The notes under the pieces were generated by a model. That model did no database searches, was not told where the DNA came from, and saw nothing but the letters and a program-made list of their open reading frames with translations. DNA of 44,535 nucleotides from Sideroxydans lithotrophicus (GTDB lineage: Bacteria; Pseudomonadota; Gammaproteobacteria; Burkholderiales; Gallionellaceae): the NCBI GenBank assembly GCA_020723185.1, contig DYJI01000011.1, positions 1-44,535 of the forward strand, read 5' to 3'. The stretch's first letter is position 1, and each line of letters opens with the position of its first letter. The position numbers were made by a program, and so were the translations under genes. Below are positions 44,397 through 44,535 of this stretch, in pieces.

Positions 44397-44444
44397 AAGA
44401 AGAAGCGGCTTCACAAGTACGTTTCTTTTGTTTCGAATGGCAAT

Positions 44445-44475
44445 AAAAAAGCCCAACTTGTTGTTGGGCTTTTTT
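44445..44475 (-). terminator. rRNA operon terminator
   Basis: The stem GCCCAAC / GTTGGGC with a 5-base loop is flanked by A and T runs, so it can work on both strands. It directly follows the 5S rRNA 3' end. Confidence 0.92.
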
Positions 44476-44484
44476 ATTTGTAAG

Positions 44485-44535
44485 GAGTCTGACGATGACC
44501 TACTTTCACATGGGTAATCCACACTATCATTGGCG
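44485..44535 (-). rRNA. rrf: 5S ribosomal RNA, 3' part (cut by window edge)
   Basis: On the minus strand the sequence ending GATAGTGTGG, ATTACCCATGTGAAAGTAGG, TCATCGTCAGACTCC is the conserved 3' half of proteobacterial 5S rRNA, including loop E and the closing helix. The 5' part lies beyond the window. It is the last gene of an rRNA operon running towards pyrG. Confidence 0.93.

Overview
The window reads as chromosomal DNA of a GC-rich Gram-negative bacterium, most likely a betaproteobacterium of the Nitrosomonadales/Gallionellaceae type. This rests on gene order and enzyme types, not on a database search. The supporting signs are lipid A/KDO genes (lpxK, kdsB, kdsA), the orders map-glnD, exbB-exbD-lpxK-trm112-kdsB-adk and pyrG-kdsA-eno-ftsB, a PPi-linked glycolytic step, and many c-di-GMP genes.

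Layout. (1) 1-4.1 kb is a lower-GC accessory island bracketed by about 95-bp inverted repeats. It holds an LprI-domain secreted protein, a short tyrosine recombinase followed by a bulged hairpin, a RelE/XRE toxin-antitoxin pair with a palindromic operator, and a NYN + OST-HTH putative RNase. (2) 4.2-9.8 kb on the minus strand: a Tat-exported FecR-domain protein, htpG with a sigma32-like promoter, and a PhnD-type lipoprotein paired with a membrane diguanylate cyclase. (3) 10-19.5 kb on the plus strand: a DEAD-box helicase, map-glnD, then the envelope/nucleotide operon exbB-exbD-lpxK-trm112-kdsB-adk-glcG-like. (4) 19.5-23.8 kb: a di-iron/MBL-fold protein divergent from PPi-phosphofructokinase and H+-pyrophosphatase, with a consensus FNR box between them placed correctly for both promoters. 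(5) 23.9-34.4 kb is rich in c-di-GMP functions: a bacteriohemerythrin preceded by a c-di-GMP-I (GEMM) riboswitch, a cytosolic GGDEF-EAL protein with an HDOD partner, ppa-folD, and a TonB receptor divergent from an ABC-type binding protein plus membrane PAS-GGDEF-EAL protein. (6) 34.4-44.5 kb: a small secreted repeat protein, an EamA permease with an unusual leader RNA, yebC, recQ, phosphoglucomutase, then pyrG-kdsA-eno-ftsB downstream of the 3' end of an rRNA operon (5S).

How the genes work together. Three pyrophosphate enzymes lie within 8 kb: PPi-PFK, membrane H+-PPase and soluble PPase. The first two are adjacent and may be oxygen-controlled, which suggests PPi is used as an energy currency at low oxygen. 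Two separate operons pair a periplasmic ligand-binding protein with a membrane c-di-GMP enzyme, and a c-di-GMP riboswitch sits before an O2-binding hemerythrin. Together these suggest that solute and oxygen sensing are wired into c-di-GMP. The most striking non-coding elements are the GEMM riboswitch, the shared FNR box, the pseudoknot-like leader of the EamA gene, and the inverted-repeat-bounded island.
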